From Actinomycetes bacterium (lineage in GTDB: Bacteria; Actinomycetota; Actinomycetes; Actinomycetales; Microbacteriaceae): a DNA stretch of 64,000 nt. The stretch lies in the NCBI GenBank assembly GCA_023436775.1, contig JAEZHW010000045.1, positions 1 to 64,000 on the forward strand, read 5' to 3'. Shown here piece after piece: positions 34,656 through 43,542 of the stretch (its first letter is position 1; the number at the start of each line of letters is the position of its first letter). Under the pieces are notes generated by a model, which searched no databases, was not told the origin of the DNA, and saw only the letters and a list, made by a program, of their open reading frames with translations. The position numbers and the translations under genes are program-made.

Positions 34656-35123
34656 GTCCGGAACGATTCGCGGCCTCGCAACCGATCCCTTCCGGCCAGA
34701 CGCTCGCCGCGGGATCCCTCGCCCCTCCAGCACCTCCCGTACCTGGTCGTGTGAGCGACCAAGCTGTTTACCCACCTGGCGCAGGGTCAGACCACTTTGG
34801 TAGAGCCGGACCGCCTCATCGATCTCGTCGCCAGCCATTCGCCTGCGGCGTAGCGCGATGCCCTGCGTTTCCAGCAGCGTGAAAACACTGGCTTTGCTGA
34901 TGCCATAGCCCACAGCCAGCGCACTGGCATGCTCCCCCGCACGATATGCCGCGATCAGCTGCTCGATCTGCTCAGCACCCAACCTGCGGCGCACATCGCG
35001 GGGTTCGTAGATAGGCACAGCATCCAGCGGCGCTTTGGCAGCCAACTCCGCCAATCGGCGCAGTTCGGCCAGGCTCTTCTCAGGGTGCCTCAGGTTGGCA
35101 CACCGGCCCACAAGGCCGACCAT
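34650..35123 (-). CDS. HTH protein, probable recombinase C-terminal relic
   Basis: 157 residues with two consecutive Hin/resolvase-like helix-turn-helix units (~47-90: AEQIEQLIAAYRAG ... GISKASVFTLL; ~92-138: IDEAVRLYQSGLTLRQVGKQL ... DQVREVL), ending in a basic tail. This tandem HTH is common at the C-terminus of actinobacterial serine recombinases and element-borne HTH proteins. No catalytic domain precedes it; its ATG lies directly at the base of a terminator hairpin and no promoter or good ribosome site is seen. I read it as a truncated mobile-element remnant; a small regulator is the alternative. Confidence 0.5.
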   Translation of the reverse strand: MVGLVGRCANLRHPEKSLAELRRLAELAAKAPLDAVPIYEPRDVRRRLGAEQIEQLIAAYRAGEHASALAVGYGISKASVFTLLETQGIALRRRRMAGDEIDEAVRLYQSGLTLRQVGKQLGRSHDQVREVLEGRGIPRRASGRKGSVARPRIVPDR

Positions 35124-35158
35124 AGAGAGAAGACCGCCTTCATGGCGGTCTTCTCTCT
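35124..35158 (-). terminator. Terminator of the two-component operon
   Basis: Perfect 15-bp stem AGAGAGAAGACCGCC/GGCGGTCTTCTCTCT with a TTCAT loop, 80 nt after the response-regulator stop. Resembles the tRNA-Pro and transporter terminators in sequence. Confidence 0.75.
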
Positions 35159-35206
35159 TTGTCGCGGTCGTCAGGCGGGCCCCTGATGCCCGAGGCTCCG
35201 ATCGCC
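35148..35206. repeat. Dispersed repeat copy 2
   Basis: Partner of 30181-30240, about 5 kb away in the same orientation. It follows a terminator hairpin and ends near the 3' end of the response-regulator gene. Confidence 0.6.
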
Positions 35207-35237
35207 CAAGCCGCCGATCAGCAACGCAGAAGCGCCT

Positions 35238-35876
35238 CTACGCCCCCACAGGAGCCTCCAGCAGCCCGTCAGCGGCTGCTTGCTTGGTCAGTTCGTCTCG
35301 ACGGCTCACAGAGCGTCCTAGCGCCCGGTACTTCTGCCGAACACGACGCAAGAAGGTCTTGGCCGTTTCGTACTGGACGCCCATCTTCTCGGCAACGTCC
35401 TGCAAGCTCAGTCCGGAGCCGTAGTAGTAAAGCGCCTGCCGCTCGGCCTGGCTCAGCTTCGGCACGCTGGGCGAGGCGGCCGGCGGGGCTCCGCCTTCGC
35501 GACCAATCGCCTCGCGGACCATGTCCATCATGCCTTCCATCGGCACGGTCTTTGAGATGAAGGCAAGCGCGCCGGCAGCGAGGGAGCGCTCCTTGGCGTG
35601 CCCGCCGACGCCGCCACTGAAGACGATGACATCGCTGCCTGCGGCTCGGCAGGTGCGGATGCGCGCCTCGAGGGCGATCGCATCGCCGAGTTGGAAGTCC
35701 ATCAGCACCAGTTCGGCCGGGAATGCTGGCGAGTGCACCAGCGCGGGCCAGGTGGTTGCTGCAGCCACAACCGTGAAGTCTGGCGCGTAGGCACCGATCC
35801 ACTCCACCATGCTCTCGAGGAGCATTGCGTGGTCATCGACAATTGCGAGTCGTACTGGTGCTTGCACCGGCGTCAC
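35238..35876 (-). CDS. NarL/FixJ-type response regulator
   Basis: 212 residues. Receiver domain with acidic pair DD (14-15) and phospho-acceptor Asp60 (LVLMDFQL); a switch Ser (VFSGG) and Lys109-region (FISKTVP) follow. C-terminal LuxR-type HTH (~142-200, LSQAERQALYYYGSGLSLQDVAEKMG). It is a transcription factor controlled by the adjacent kinase. GTG start overlaps the kinase stop by 4 nt (GTGA). Confidence 0.9.
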   Translation of the reverse strand: MTPVQAPVRLAIVDDHAMLLESMVEWIGAYAPDFTVVAAATTWPALVHSPAFPAELVLMDFQLGDAIALEARIRTCRAAGSDVIVFSGGVGGHAKERSLAAGALAFISKTVPMEGMMDMVREAIGREGGAPPAASPSVPKLSQAERQALYYYGSGLSLQDVAEKMGVQYETAKTFLRRVRQKYRALGRSVSRRDELTKQAAADGLLEAPVGA

Positions 35877-38251
35877 CTCCCACTTGCGTCGTCTGCGCCG
35901 AACCGAAACCGGACCTCCAGCATAGGTCGGTCGAATCGCCAGACGAGATCTTGGACTTGGGAATGGAGCGCGAGAAAGGTCGCGCTGTTTCGGGTCGCAA
36001 GGCGCGCCGTCGGCTCATCGACTTCGACGCGCACCTGCACAGCGGTCTCCCGCGGCGAGACCGGCAGGATACTCACCTGGAAGGTGTCCTTCCGAACCGC
36101 GGGATCGGCGAACAGCACCCGCAAACACACCGCGACGGCGGTGCGCTGCGAGGCAGTCAGCCACATGGTGCGATTCTCCGGGTCGGCAGCGTCCGCGGCC
36201 TCCACCGCGTTTGTGTAGCCGAGCTCGGTGAAGAGTTCGACCAGGAACCGGTCCTGGGCGATCTCGAGCAGCCGCTCTCGCAGATCCTGCGCCAGGTGCA
36301 GGGCGTACGCCTGGCGCTCGGAGGTCAGTTCTTCGCCAGCGGCGATGCTGAGCAGAAAGGGGGCCACCCGCTCGTAGAGCATGGGCCGCCACCGGTCCTG
36401 GACGACGCGGCGGGCCGCCTCGACGAACTCGGTGGATTCGCGAGCGGCGCGCACCGCCTCCCGCTGCCAGTGCCGGGCCGCGATCACCGTCGCCGCGGCG
36501 AAAGCGGCGCTCGAGAGCCCGAGCACGGTGATCGGGTAGGCGGCAAACAGGCCGCTGGCCAGAGCGGTGTCGGTGATGACGCCACCGGCCCGGGTCAGCG
36601 AGGCGGACTCCGCCAGGTACACGGTAACAATGCCGACGAGCAGTGTCTCGACTGCGGTGTGCAGGGGTGGCCGGAATGCGGCTGCAGCGAACAGCAGCAG
36701 GCCGGCGCTGATCGGTGCCCAACTGAGTCCCTCGACAAACGGGGTGCGGGTGGGGTCCACCATGGCCAAGATGACGGCCGCCAGCGCTGCCCCGGCTACG
36801 AGCAGATGCTTCCCGGTGCTGTATGGCCCATACCGGGCACTCGAACACACCAACAGCACGGCCCCAGCGATCGCGAAACAGAGCACCGAGAGCCACGCCA
36901 ACGGTCCGGCTCGGAGCACTCCGTGGAACAGCAGCGAGACCACCGGCACGGCAACGGCGATGATGACAGCAATCACGGAGATCGGCCAGTGCAGCACAGT
37001 GCCAACCGGGTCGAGGCGCTGCACGGTCTCGGCGATTCGGGCCACGGTGCGGTTCTTCTGCACGGGCAGTCGCAGCAGCACCAGGGTGCCAGCACCCGGC
37101 GAGGACCAGACCCGGACGCGACCCCCGACCGAGGCGATGCGCCGCTCGATCGAGTGCCGCAGTCCGATCCGGTCTGCGGCCACCATATCGACGCTGAAGC
37201 CTTTGCCTTCGTCGACGACGCCGATGATCACCTCGTCTCCGCTCAGGTTGAGGCTGATCTCGGCGCGCTGGGTGCCAGCGTGCCGCTGCACATTCGCCAA
37301 ACACTGGCGAACCGCCAAGCCGACGGCGTGGTCGGCGGCCGGGCTCAGGCCCGCGATGATGTGGGTCTGGCCGGTGACGTCAATGACGAGGCCTTTGCGT
37401 TGCCATTCGGCGATGGCTTGGAACAGCCCGGAACTGAGCCACCGCTCTTCCTCGTCGGCGTGTTCGGCGGGGTCGGCGTGCACGTGCGCCCCGATCCAGC
37501 GACCGGATTCGATGTCCGCGGCCTCGAGGCCTGCTGCCTCGCGCAGGGTGGGGCGCACCGGGCCGGTCTTGGAGTGACCGATCGCCAGTAATGTCCCGAG
37601 CACGGTGTCGTGCAGCGAGCCGACCACCTTGGCCTGCACGTCCTCGACCGCCTGCCGCCAGTGCTCGGCCGCCCGCATCTGGCCGATCTGGCTGGTCGGC
37701 TTCGGCAGGGCTTGACCACGGTGCGAGGGCTGGCTGTTGAAGCTGACCGCGAAGAAGTGCAGCGCCAGCAGCAGGGTGACCGCGTCGATGCGGAGTGGGA
37801 ACCCCTGCTGGAATGCCACCAACACGATCGTCGCCTCGCACAGCAGCAGCACCGTCACCAGGGTGACCCGAGTGGCCACCGCGCTGCGGGCGACAACGCC
37901 CAGCATCAGGGCGGCAAGCTTCATCATCGTCAGCAACGCCTCGTCCCACCACGGGGCGCCACTTTGTCGTGGCAGTTCGTAGGCGATCGCAGCGATCCCG
38001 GGCACGACCAGCAGGATGGCCAGCGGGATGATCACCCCGAATCGTTCTCGCATGAAGTGTGGTGCGAGGGTGGCGACCGATACCAGGACGAACCCGCACC
38101 ATGCCAACCAGAGTGGGCGATCGGCCAGTGCCTGGAAACCGATCATCAGCACGAGCGCGAAGATCAGGGTAATGACGACGAAGCTGACCGCTCGGGCGGT
38201 TCGGGCGCGCAGCAGGAATCGCGCACCGATGTCACCCGGCATGCCCGCCAT
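35873..38251 (-). CDS. Large histidine kinase with a degenerate second kinase-like half
   Basis: 792 residues. First half: five or so membrane helices (~22-172), a HisKA_3-type dimerisation helix with SLHDTV (His214), and a HATPase with N box (LANVQRHA, Asn320), DEGKGF (347-352) and GLRHS. Unexpectedly a second block follows: four to six membrane helices (~422-600), a DHp-like helix pair (~625-690) lacking an HD motif, and a C-terminal domain without N or G boxes. The second half looks like a diverged copy of the first, probably a sensor or allosteric module. The ATG at 38251 is used; another lies three codons in. Confidence 0.85.
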   Translation of the reverse strand: MAGMPGDIGARFLLRARTARAVSFVVITLIFALVLMIGFQALADRPLWLAWCGFVLVSVATLAPHFMRERFGVIIPLAILLVVPGIAAIAYELPRQSGAPWWDEALLTMMKLAALMLGVVARSAVATRVTLVTVLLLCEATIVLVAFQQGFPLRIDAVTLLLALHFFAVSFNSQPSHRGQALPKPTSQIGQMRAAEHWRQAVEDVQAKVVGSLHDTVLGTLLAIGHSKTGPVRPTLREAAGLEAADIESGRWIGAHVHADPAEHADEEERWLSSGLFQAIAEWQRKGLVIDVTGQTHIIAGLSPAADHAVGLAVRQCLANVQRHAGTQRAEISLNLSGDEVIIGVVDEGKGFSVDMVAADRIGLRHSIERRIASVGGRVRVWSSPGAGTLVLLRLPVQKNRTVARIAETVQRLDPVGTVLHWPISVIAVIIAVAVPVVSLLFHGVLRAGPLAWLSVLCFAIAGAVLLVCSSARYGPYSTGKHLLVAGAALAAVILAMVDPTRTPFVEGLSWAPISAGLLLFAAAAFRPPLHTAVETLLVGIVTVYLAESASLTRAGGVITDTALASGLFAAYPITVLGLSSAAFAAATVIAARHWQREAVRAARESTEFVEAARRVVQDRWRPMLYERVAPFLLSIAAGEELTSERQAYALHLAQDLRERLLEIAQDRFLVELFTELGYTNAVEAADAADPENRTMWLTASQRTAVAVCLRVLFADPAVRKDTFQVSILPVSPRETAVQVRVEVDEPTARLATRNSATFLALHSQVQDLVWRFDRPMLEVRFRFGADDASGR

Positions 38252-38388
38252 GTTCGCGCCCTACTCTCGTCGAATCGGGGCACTGCGGCCCCATGGCCTG
38301 CACGTCGAAGTGTCGGCGGTGCCCTGCCCCCGTTGGCAACCGGACAGAGTCAGTCTCTCGAAAAATCCTGGAAATGCACACCAGGTGG

Positions 38389-38423
38389 CTGCGGGGAACA
38401 CTCACACCACCTGCGGGGAACAC
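38389..38423. promoter_or_regulatory. Direct repeats upstream of the kinase gene
   Basis: CTGCGGGGAACAC occurs at 38389-38401 and 38411-38423, with starts 22 bp apart (two helical turns), 138 nt before the kinase ATG. This fits a binding site for a dimeric regulator, possibly the linked response regulator (autoregulation). No other structure is evident in 38252-38500. Confidence 0.5.
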
Positions 38424-38502
38424 CTAGGTGGATCGCCAAAATGACGCCCATGCACCGCGCTGTGCGCCCAGATTTCATCCGAACTCGTGTCAGAAACAGC
38501 AT

Positions 38503-38530
38503 CGGCACCCGAACCGGTGGTCGGGTGCCG
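38503..38530 (-). terminator. Terminator of mqo
   Basis: CGGCACCCGA/TCGGGTGCCG, a 10-bp stem with an 8-nt loop, 13 nt after the mqo stop. Confidence 0.7.
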
Positions 38531-38542
38531 TTGCGGCTCGAA

Positions 38543-40021
38543 TTATTCGATACCGAGGACGCTGGCGGTGTCTTTGAGTACCTTTGCTGCCAGCTTGGGA
38601 TCGGCGCTCAACTGCGTGCCGTAGCTCGGCACCATCTGCTGCAGCGTCGGCTTCCAGGCCTCAATCTTCTCCGGGAAGCACTGCTCGAGCACGCTCAACA
38701 TGATCGGGGCTGCCGTGGAAGCACCCGGCGAGGCGCCCAGGAGACCAGCGATGGTGCCGTCGGAGGCGGCCACGATCTCGGTGCCGAACTGCAGCACACC
38801 ACCCCCCTTGCCGCGCTTGATCACCTGCACGCGCTGGCCAGCCGTGATGAGATCCCAATCGCCAATCTCGGCCTTGGGGAAGTATTCCTGCAGCGACTGG
38901 AACTTCTTATCCTTGCTCGCGATGAGCTCCCTGAACAGGTAGGCAAGCAGGCCATCAAACATGGTCTTGAAGCCAACCGAGATCATCGGGATCAGGTTGC
39001 CAAAACGGATCGTGCTGAACAGGTCCAGCAGCGTGCCCTGCTTCAGGAAGCGCGGGGTGAACCCGGCGTAGGGGCCGAACAGCAGCGACTTCCCGCCGTC
39101 GACGACACGGGCGTCCAGGTGCGGCACCGACATTGGCGGAGCGCCCACGGCGGCCTTGCCATAGACCTTCGCGTGGTGCTGGGCGACGACTTCGGGGCGT
39201 GTGGTCTTGAGGAACTGGCCCGAGACCGGGAAGCCACCGTAGCCACGGATTTCCTTGATCCGGCTCGACTGCAGCAGGCGCAGTGCGCCACCACCGGCAC
39301 CGACGAAGACGAAGCGAGCGTCCAGGGTGCGCTGGTACCGGCCGAGGCCACGCAGCGTGATCCGCCAGTGGCCGCCGCGGCGGCGCACCTTGACGACCTC
39401 GTGCTCGAAGCGGGTCTCCATGCCGGCCTGGATCAGCGCGTCAACCAACTGACGGGTGAGCGAACCGAAGTTGACGTCCGTACCAGCCGGGTGGAAGGTC
39501 GCTGCGACCTTCTCTTTGCCGCGGCCCTGCATCACCAACGGTGCCCAAGCACGAATCTGTGCCGGGTCTTCGGAGTATTCTAGGCCCTGGAACAGCGGGT
39601 GGTCCTTGAGGACTTCGTGACGACGACGCAGGTAGTCAACATCCGCCTCGCCACGCACAAAACTCATGTGCGGCGTGCGGGTGATGAAGGTCGAAGGGTC
39701 CTTGATGGCACCGGTGTTGACCAGGTGCGCCCAGAACTGGCGCGAGACCTGGAACTGCTCGTTCACCTTGACCGCAGTCGCGGTCTGAATCGTGCCGTCG
39801 GCGGCCTGCGGGGTGTAGTTCAACTCGCACAGAGCACTGTGGCCGGTGCCGGCATTGTTCCAAGCGTTCGACGATTCGAGCGCCGGGGCGGGCAGGCGGT
39901 CAACCATCGCCAAGCGCCAGTCCGGTTCGAGCTGGTGCAGCAGCGTTGCCAGGGTGGCGCTCATCACGCCAGCGCCGAGGAAAACGGCGTCGTAGACAGG
40001 GGTTTCAGGCGTGGTGGTCAC
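38543..40021 (-). CDS. mqo: Malate:quinone oxidoreductase
   Basis: 492 residues, full length for the FAD-dependent, membrane-associated enzyme that oxidises malate to oxaloacetate and feeds electrons into the (mena)quinone pool. The N-terminal dinucleotide fold FLGAGVMSATLA, the NNAGTGHSALCELNYTP segment and the C-terminal GASPGASTAAPIML region are family hallmarks. It replaces or complements NAD-malate dehydrogenase in many actinobacteria. GTG start at 40021; single-gene unit. Confidence 0.95.
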   Translation of the reverse strand: MTTTPETPVYDAVFLGAGVMSATLATLLHQLEPDWRLAMVDRLPAPALESSNAWNNAGTGHSALCELNYTPQAADGTIQTATAVKVNEQFQVSRQFWAHLVNTGAIKDPSTFITRTPHMSFVRGEADVDYLRRRHEVLKDHPLFQGLEYSEDPAQIRAWAPLVMQGRGKEKVAATFHPAGTDVNFGSLTRQLVDALIQAGMETRFEHEVVKVRRRGGHWRITLRGLGRYQRTLDARFVFVGAGGGALRLLQSSRIKEIRGYGGFPVSGQFLKTTRPEVVAQHHAKVYGKAAVGAPPMSVPHLDARVVDGGKSLLFGPYAGFTPRFLKQGTLLDLFSTIRFGNLIPMISVGFKTMFDGLLAYLFRELIASKDKKFQSLQEYFPKAEIGDWDLITAGQRVQVIKRGKGGGVLQFGTEIVAASDGTIAGLLGASPGASTAAPIMLSVLEQCFPEKIEAWKPTLQQMVPSYGTQLSADPKLAAKVLKDTASVLGIE

Positions 40022-40066
40022 CCGAGAATTCTACCGCCGCTGTCTGAACGCCCCGGCCACAGCACG

Positions 40067-40106
40067 GAAGCGCTGTCCGGGACATGCAAGCCCCGGACAG
40101 CGCTTC
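40067..40106 (-). terminator. Terminator of the lysC-asd unit
   Basis: 15-bp perfect stem (40067-40081 with 40092-40106) and 10-nt loop, 9 nt after the asd stop. No U-tract. Confidence 0.75.
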
Positions 40107-40115
40107 GCTGCATGC

Positions 40116-41165
40116 TTACTTGGCGACCTTGGCAGCAACAAGCTCTGCGATCTGCACCGCGTTCAGCGCGGCACCCTTGCGCAGGTTGTCGTTGCTGATG
40201 AACAGCACCAGGCCCTTGTTGTCCGGAACCGACTGATCCTGGCGGATACGGCCCACGAAGCTCGGGTCCTTGCCAGCCGCGTGCAGCGGGGTGGGCACCT
40301 CGAGCAACTCAACACCGGGGGCGTCGGCGAGGATCTCGCGGGCCTGCTCCGGGGTGATGGCCGAGGCGAACTCGGCGTGCACCGACAAGGAGTGACCGGT
40401 GACGACCGGGACGCGCACGCAGGTGCCCGCGACCAGCAGGTTCGGCAGTTCGAGAATCTTGCGGCTCTCGTTGCGCAGCTTCTTCTCTTCGTCGGTCTCG
40501 TTCAGGCCGTCCTCAACGATGGCGCCAGCCAGCGGCACCACGTCGAAGGCGATCGGTGCGACGTACTTGACCGGAGCCGGGAACTCGACGGCGCCGCCGT
40601 CGCTGACCAGGCCCTCGACGTTGCCGTTGATGACTGCGCGCAGCTGACCGATGAGCTCTTCCACGCCGGCGAGGCCGGAACCGGACACCGCCTGGAACGT
40701 GGTCACCTGCAGACGCTGCAGCGAGGCGGCCTTGTCCAGGACCTTCAGCACCGGCATCGCGGCCATGGTGGTGCAGTTGGGGTTCGCAATGATGCCCTTG
40801 ACCGCCTCGTCGATGGCGTGCGGGTTCACCTCGCTGACCACCAGCGGCACCTCGGGGTCCTGGCGCCAAGCGCTGGAGTTGTCCACGACGATCACGCCGG
40901 CCGCGGCAAAGCGCGGGGCCTGGACGCGGGACATGGTGGCACCGGCCGAGAAGATCGCGACGTCGAGGCCGGTCGGGTCCGCGGTGGCCGCGTCCTCGAC
41001 GGTAATCTGACGGCCCTCGAATGCAATCACCTTGCCGGCGGAACGCTCGGAAGCGAAGAAGCGCAGCTCATTGATCGGGAAGTTCCGCTCGGCCAGCAGG
41101 GTGCGCACCACGGCGCCAACCTGACCGGTCGCGCCAACAACACCAAGATTGACGGGGTTGGTCAT
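40116..41165 (-). CDS. asd: Aspartate-semialdehyde dehydrogenase
   Basis: 349 residues. NADP-binding GATGQVGAVV (~11-20), catalytic Cys131 in NPNCTT, and the substrate/His region near RVPVVTGHS. It reduces aspartyl phosphate to the semialdehyde, the branch point to lysine/diaminopimelate and to threonine/methionine. It lies 123 nt downstream of lysC on the same strand; a small GC hairpin (about 41256-41273) lies in that gap and may modulate read-through. Confidence 0.95.
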   Translation of the reverse strand: MTNPVNLGVVGATGQVGAVVRTLLAERNFPINELRFFASERSAGKVIAFEGRQITVEDAATADPTGLDVAIFSAGATMSRVQAPRFAAAGVIVVDNSSAWRQDPEVPLVVSEVNPHAIDEAVKGIIANPNCTTMAAMPVLKVLDKAASLQRLQVTTFQAVSGSGLAGVEELIGQLRAVINGNVEGLVSDGGAVEFPAPVKYVAPIAFDVVPLAGAIVEDGLNETDEEKKLRNESRKILELPNLLVAGTCVRVPVVTGHSLSVHAEFASAITPEQAREILADAPGVELLEVPTPLHAAGKDPSFVGRIRQDQSVPDNKGLVLFISNDNLRKGAALNAVQIAELVAAKVAK

Positions 41166-41288
41166 TTTCGATCCTCAACGAGTGGGTACCACGAAGGTAC
41201 GGGTGAACGGTCAACATTACCGCCACAAACTGGGCCCTGGCAGGTGGCAGTGCAGCTGCGGCGAGGCCGCAGTGCCGTGCGGACGGAT

Positions 41289-42557
41289 CTAGCGGCCGGT
41301 GCCGGCGTAGACGACCGCGTCGTCCGCGCCGTCCAGGCCGAAGGCCGTGTGCACGGCGCGGGCAGCCTTCGCGAGGTCCTCGGCGCGAGTGGCCACCGAG
41401 ATGCGGATCTCGCTGGTGGTGATCATCTCGATATTGATGCCGGCCTCGAACAGGGCGGTGAACAGCTTGGCCGACACACCGGCGCTCGAGCGCATGCCCG
41501 CACCGACGACGGCGAGCTTGCCAATTTCCGGGTCGTAGCGCAGCTCGGCGAAACCCACCTCGTCCTTGGCCGCTTCCAGCACCTCGATGACCTTGTCGCC
41601 GTCGGCGGCCGGAATCGTGAACGAGATGTCGGTCAGGCCCGGCACCGAGGCCGAGACGTTCTGCACGATCATGTCCACGTTGGCCTCAGCCTTGGCCACG
41701 ATCGTGAAGACCTGAGCCGCCTTGCCGGGCACGTCGGGAATCCCGACGACGGTGACCTTTGCCTCGCCCAGTTCGGTGGCGAGACCGGTGATAATCGGCT
41801 GCTCCATGGCGGCTCCCTCCTCGGGATTGGTGACCAGAGTGCCCTCGTTCATGCTGAACGAGGAGCGAACCCGCAGCGGCACCCCGTGCCGGCGAGCGTA
41901 TTCGACCGCGCGCAAGTGCAGGACCTTGGCGCCAGCAGCGGCCAGTTCCAACATCTCCTCGGCGGTGATGGTGTCGATCTTGTGCGCCTTCGGCACCACG
42001 CGCGGGTCCGCGGTGTAGATGCCGTCAACGTCGGTGTAGATCTCGCAGACGTCGGCCTTCAATGCTGCGGCGAGCGCCACAGCGGTCGTGTCCGAGCCGC
42101 CACGACCCAGCGTGGTGATGTCGCCAGTGTCGCGGTTGAAGCCCTGGAAGCCGGCGACGATGGCGATGGCGCCGTCATCGAGCGCCTCGCGCACGCGGCG
42201 CGGGGTGACCTTCTCGATGCGGGCGGCACCGTGCTTGGCATCGGTTTCCATACCGGCCTGCGAGCCGGTGAAGGAGCGGGCGTCGTAGCCGAGGTCCTTG
42301 ATGGCCATTGCCAGCACCGCCATCGAGATGCGCTCGCCGGCGGTGAGGAGCATGTCGAGTTCGCGGGGGGCCGGGGCCTTGGTGGTGACCGCGGTCGCCA
42401 GGTCGATCAGGTCGTCGGTGGTATCGCCCATGGCCGAAACGACCACGACAACGTCATTGCCGGCCAACTTGGTGTCGACAATGCGGGTCGCGACGCGCTT
42501 GATGCTGTCAGCATCGGCGACCGACGACCCGCCGAACTTCTGCACGATCAAGCTCAC
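41289..42557 (-). CDS. lysC: Aspartate kinase
   Basis: 422 residues, the actinobacterial LysC length. Kinase domain starts VQKFGGSSVAD; two ACT regulatory domains occupy the last ~160 residues and usually mediate feedback by lysine/threonine. In related organisms an internal start yields a separate regulatory beta subunit; an in-frame Met before EQPIITGLATEL is a candidate here. GTG start with a GGAG site. Confidence 0.95.
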   Translation of the reverse strand: MSLIVQKFGGSSVADADSIKRVATRIVDTKLAGNDVVVVVSAMGDTTDDLIDLATAVTTKAPAPRELDMLLTAGERISMAVLAMAIKDLGYDARSFTGSQAGMETDAKHGAARIEKVTPRRVREALDDGAIAIVAGFQGFNRDTGDITTLGRGGSDTTAVALAAALKADVCEIYTDVDGIYTADPRVVPKAHKIDTITAEEMLELAAAGAKVLHLRAVEYARRHGVPLRVRSSFSMNEGTLVTNPEEGAAMEQPIITGLATELGEAKVTVVGIPDVPGKAAQVFTIVAKAEANVDMIVQNVSASVPGLTDISFTIPAADGDKVIEVLEAAKDEVGFAELRYDPEIGKLAVVGAGMRSSAGVSAKLFTALFEAGINIEMITTSEIRISVATRAEDLAKAARAVHTAFGLDGADDAVVYAGTGR

Positions 42558-42688
42558 AGTGTTACTCCTGGCGGATTGAGTGGGCGAATGCCCCCAGTGA
42601 TTCTAGTGCAGCGAGGGTGGTGAAATGCCAACTGAGCCTCGGAATCAACGCCTCCGCAAACCCTGAAATTCCGGCCTAGGCTGAAGGG

Positions 42689-43525
42689 GTGAGTGAGCAG
42701 CGAGGCGACGAGTTGAATTCCGCGACCCTGCGGGTGGCGGCGGCACAGTTCCGGCCTGGCAAGGATGCGGCCGCGAACCGGGCTGCGGTGACCGCATTTG
42801 CCGAGGACGCACTCGCTCAGGGCGCTCGCCTCGTGGCCTTCCCTGAGTACTCCAGCGCCTTCGACCTGCCCTTCTCGCCCGAGCTGGTAGCCCTGGCGGA
42901 ACCGCTCGACGGCCCCTATGTGTCACACCTGATCGCCGAGGCGGATCGGCTCGGGATCGCGATCGTCTCGGGCATGCTCGAGGTCAGCGGCGAGGCCAAC
43001 AAGTTCCGCAACACCGTGGTGGCGGTGCTGCCGGGTCAGGGCGTGGTCGCGACCTACCGCAAGCAGCACCTCTACGACGCCTTCGGCGCGAAGGAGAGCG
43101 ACTGGGTGGTGCCGGGCGACCTCACCGCTCCCGAAGTGTTCGAGCTCGACGGCGTAACGGTCGGACTGCAGACCTGCTACGACCTGCGCTTCCCGGAGGC
43201 CACGCGGCAACTCGTGGACGCGGGCGCTGAGCTGGTGCTCGTGCCGGCGCAGTGGGTGCCGGGGCCGGCGAAGGAACACCACTGGCGCACGCTGGCCACC
43301 GCCCGCGCGATCGAGAACACGGTGTATCTGCTGGCGGCCGACCAGGCCGCCCCGGCGGGCATCGGCTGCTCGCTCGTGGTCTCCCCCGCTGGCGAGACGT
43401 TGGCTGACCTGGGGGACGAGCCCGGCCTCGCCGTGGCCACCATCGAGCGCGCAGAACTGGATCGAGTGCGCTCGGTGAACCCGGCGCTGCAGTTGCGTCG
43501 GTACCGGGTCAGCCCGGCCGAATAG
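42689..43525 (+). CDS. Carbon-nitrogen hydrolase (nitrilase superfamily, Nit2/omega-amidase-like)
   Basis: 278 residues. Catalytic triad Glu53 (FPEYSS), Lys125 (YRKQHLYDAFG) and Cys163 (QTCYDLRFPE). Members hydrolyse deaminated glutathione or omega-amides of 2-oxoacids. GTG start at 42689. A TAGGCT -10-like element lies 6 nt upstream, so the message may be leaderless or use the GAAGGGG run as its ribosome site. Confidence 0.9.
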   Translation: MSEQRGDELNSATLRVAAAQFRPGKDAAANRAAVTAFAEDALAQGARLVAFPEYSSAFDLPFSPELVALAEPLDGPYVSHLIAEADRLGIAIVSGMLEVSGEANKFRNTVVAVLPGQGVVATYRKQHLYDAFGAKESDWVVPGDLTAPEVFELDGVTVGLQTCYDLRFPEATRQLVDAGAELVLVPAQWVPGPAKEHHWRTLATARAIENTVYLLAADQAAPAGIGCSLVVSPAGETLADLGDEPGLAVATIERAELDRVRSVNPALQLRRYRVSPAE

Positions 43526-43542
43526 CGCGAGGCGGCAGCCGC

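Noticed and set aside
40011..42623. 870-codon plus-strand open frame across asd and lysC
   Set aside because: Spans two real genes and their spacer on the other strand; compositional artefact of GC-rich codons.
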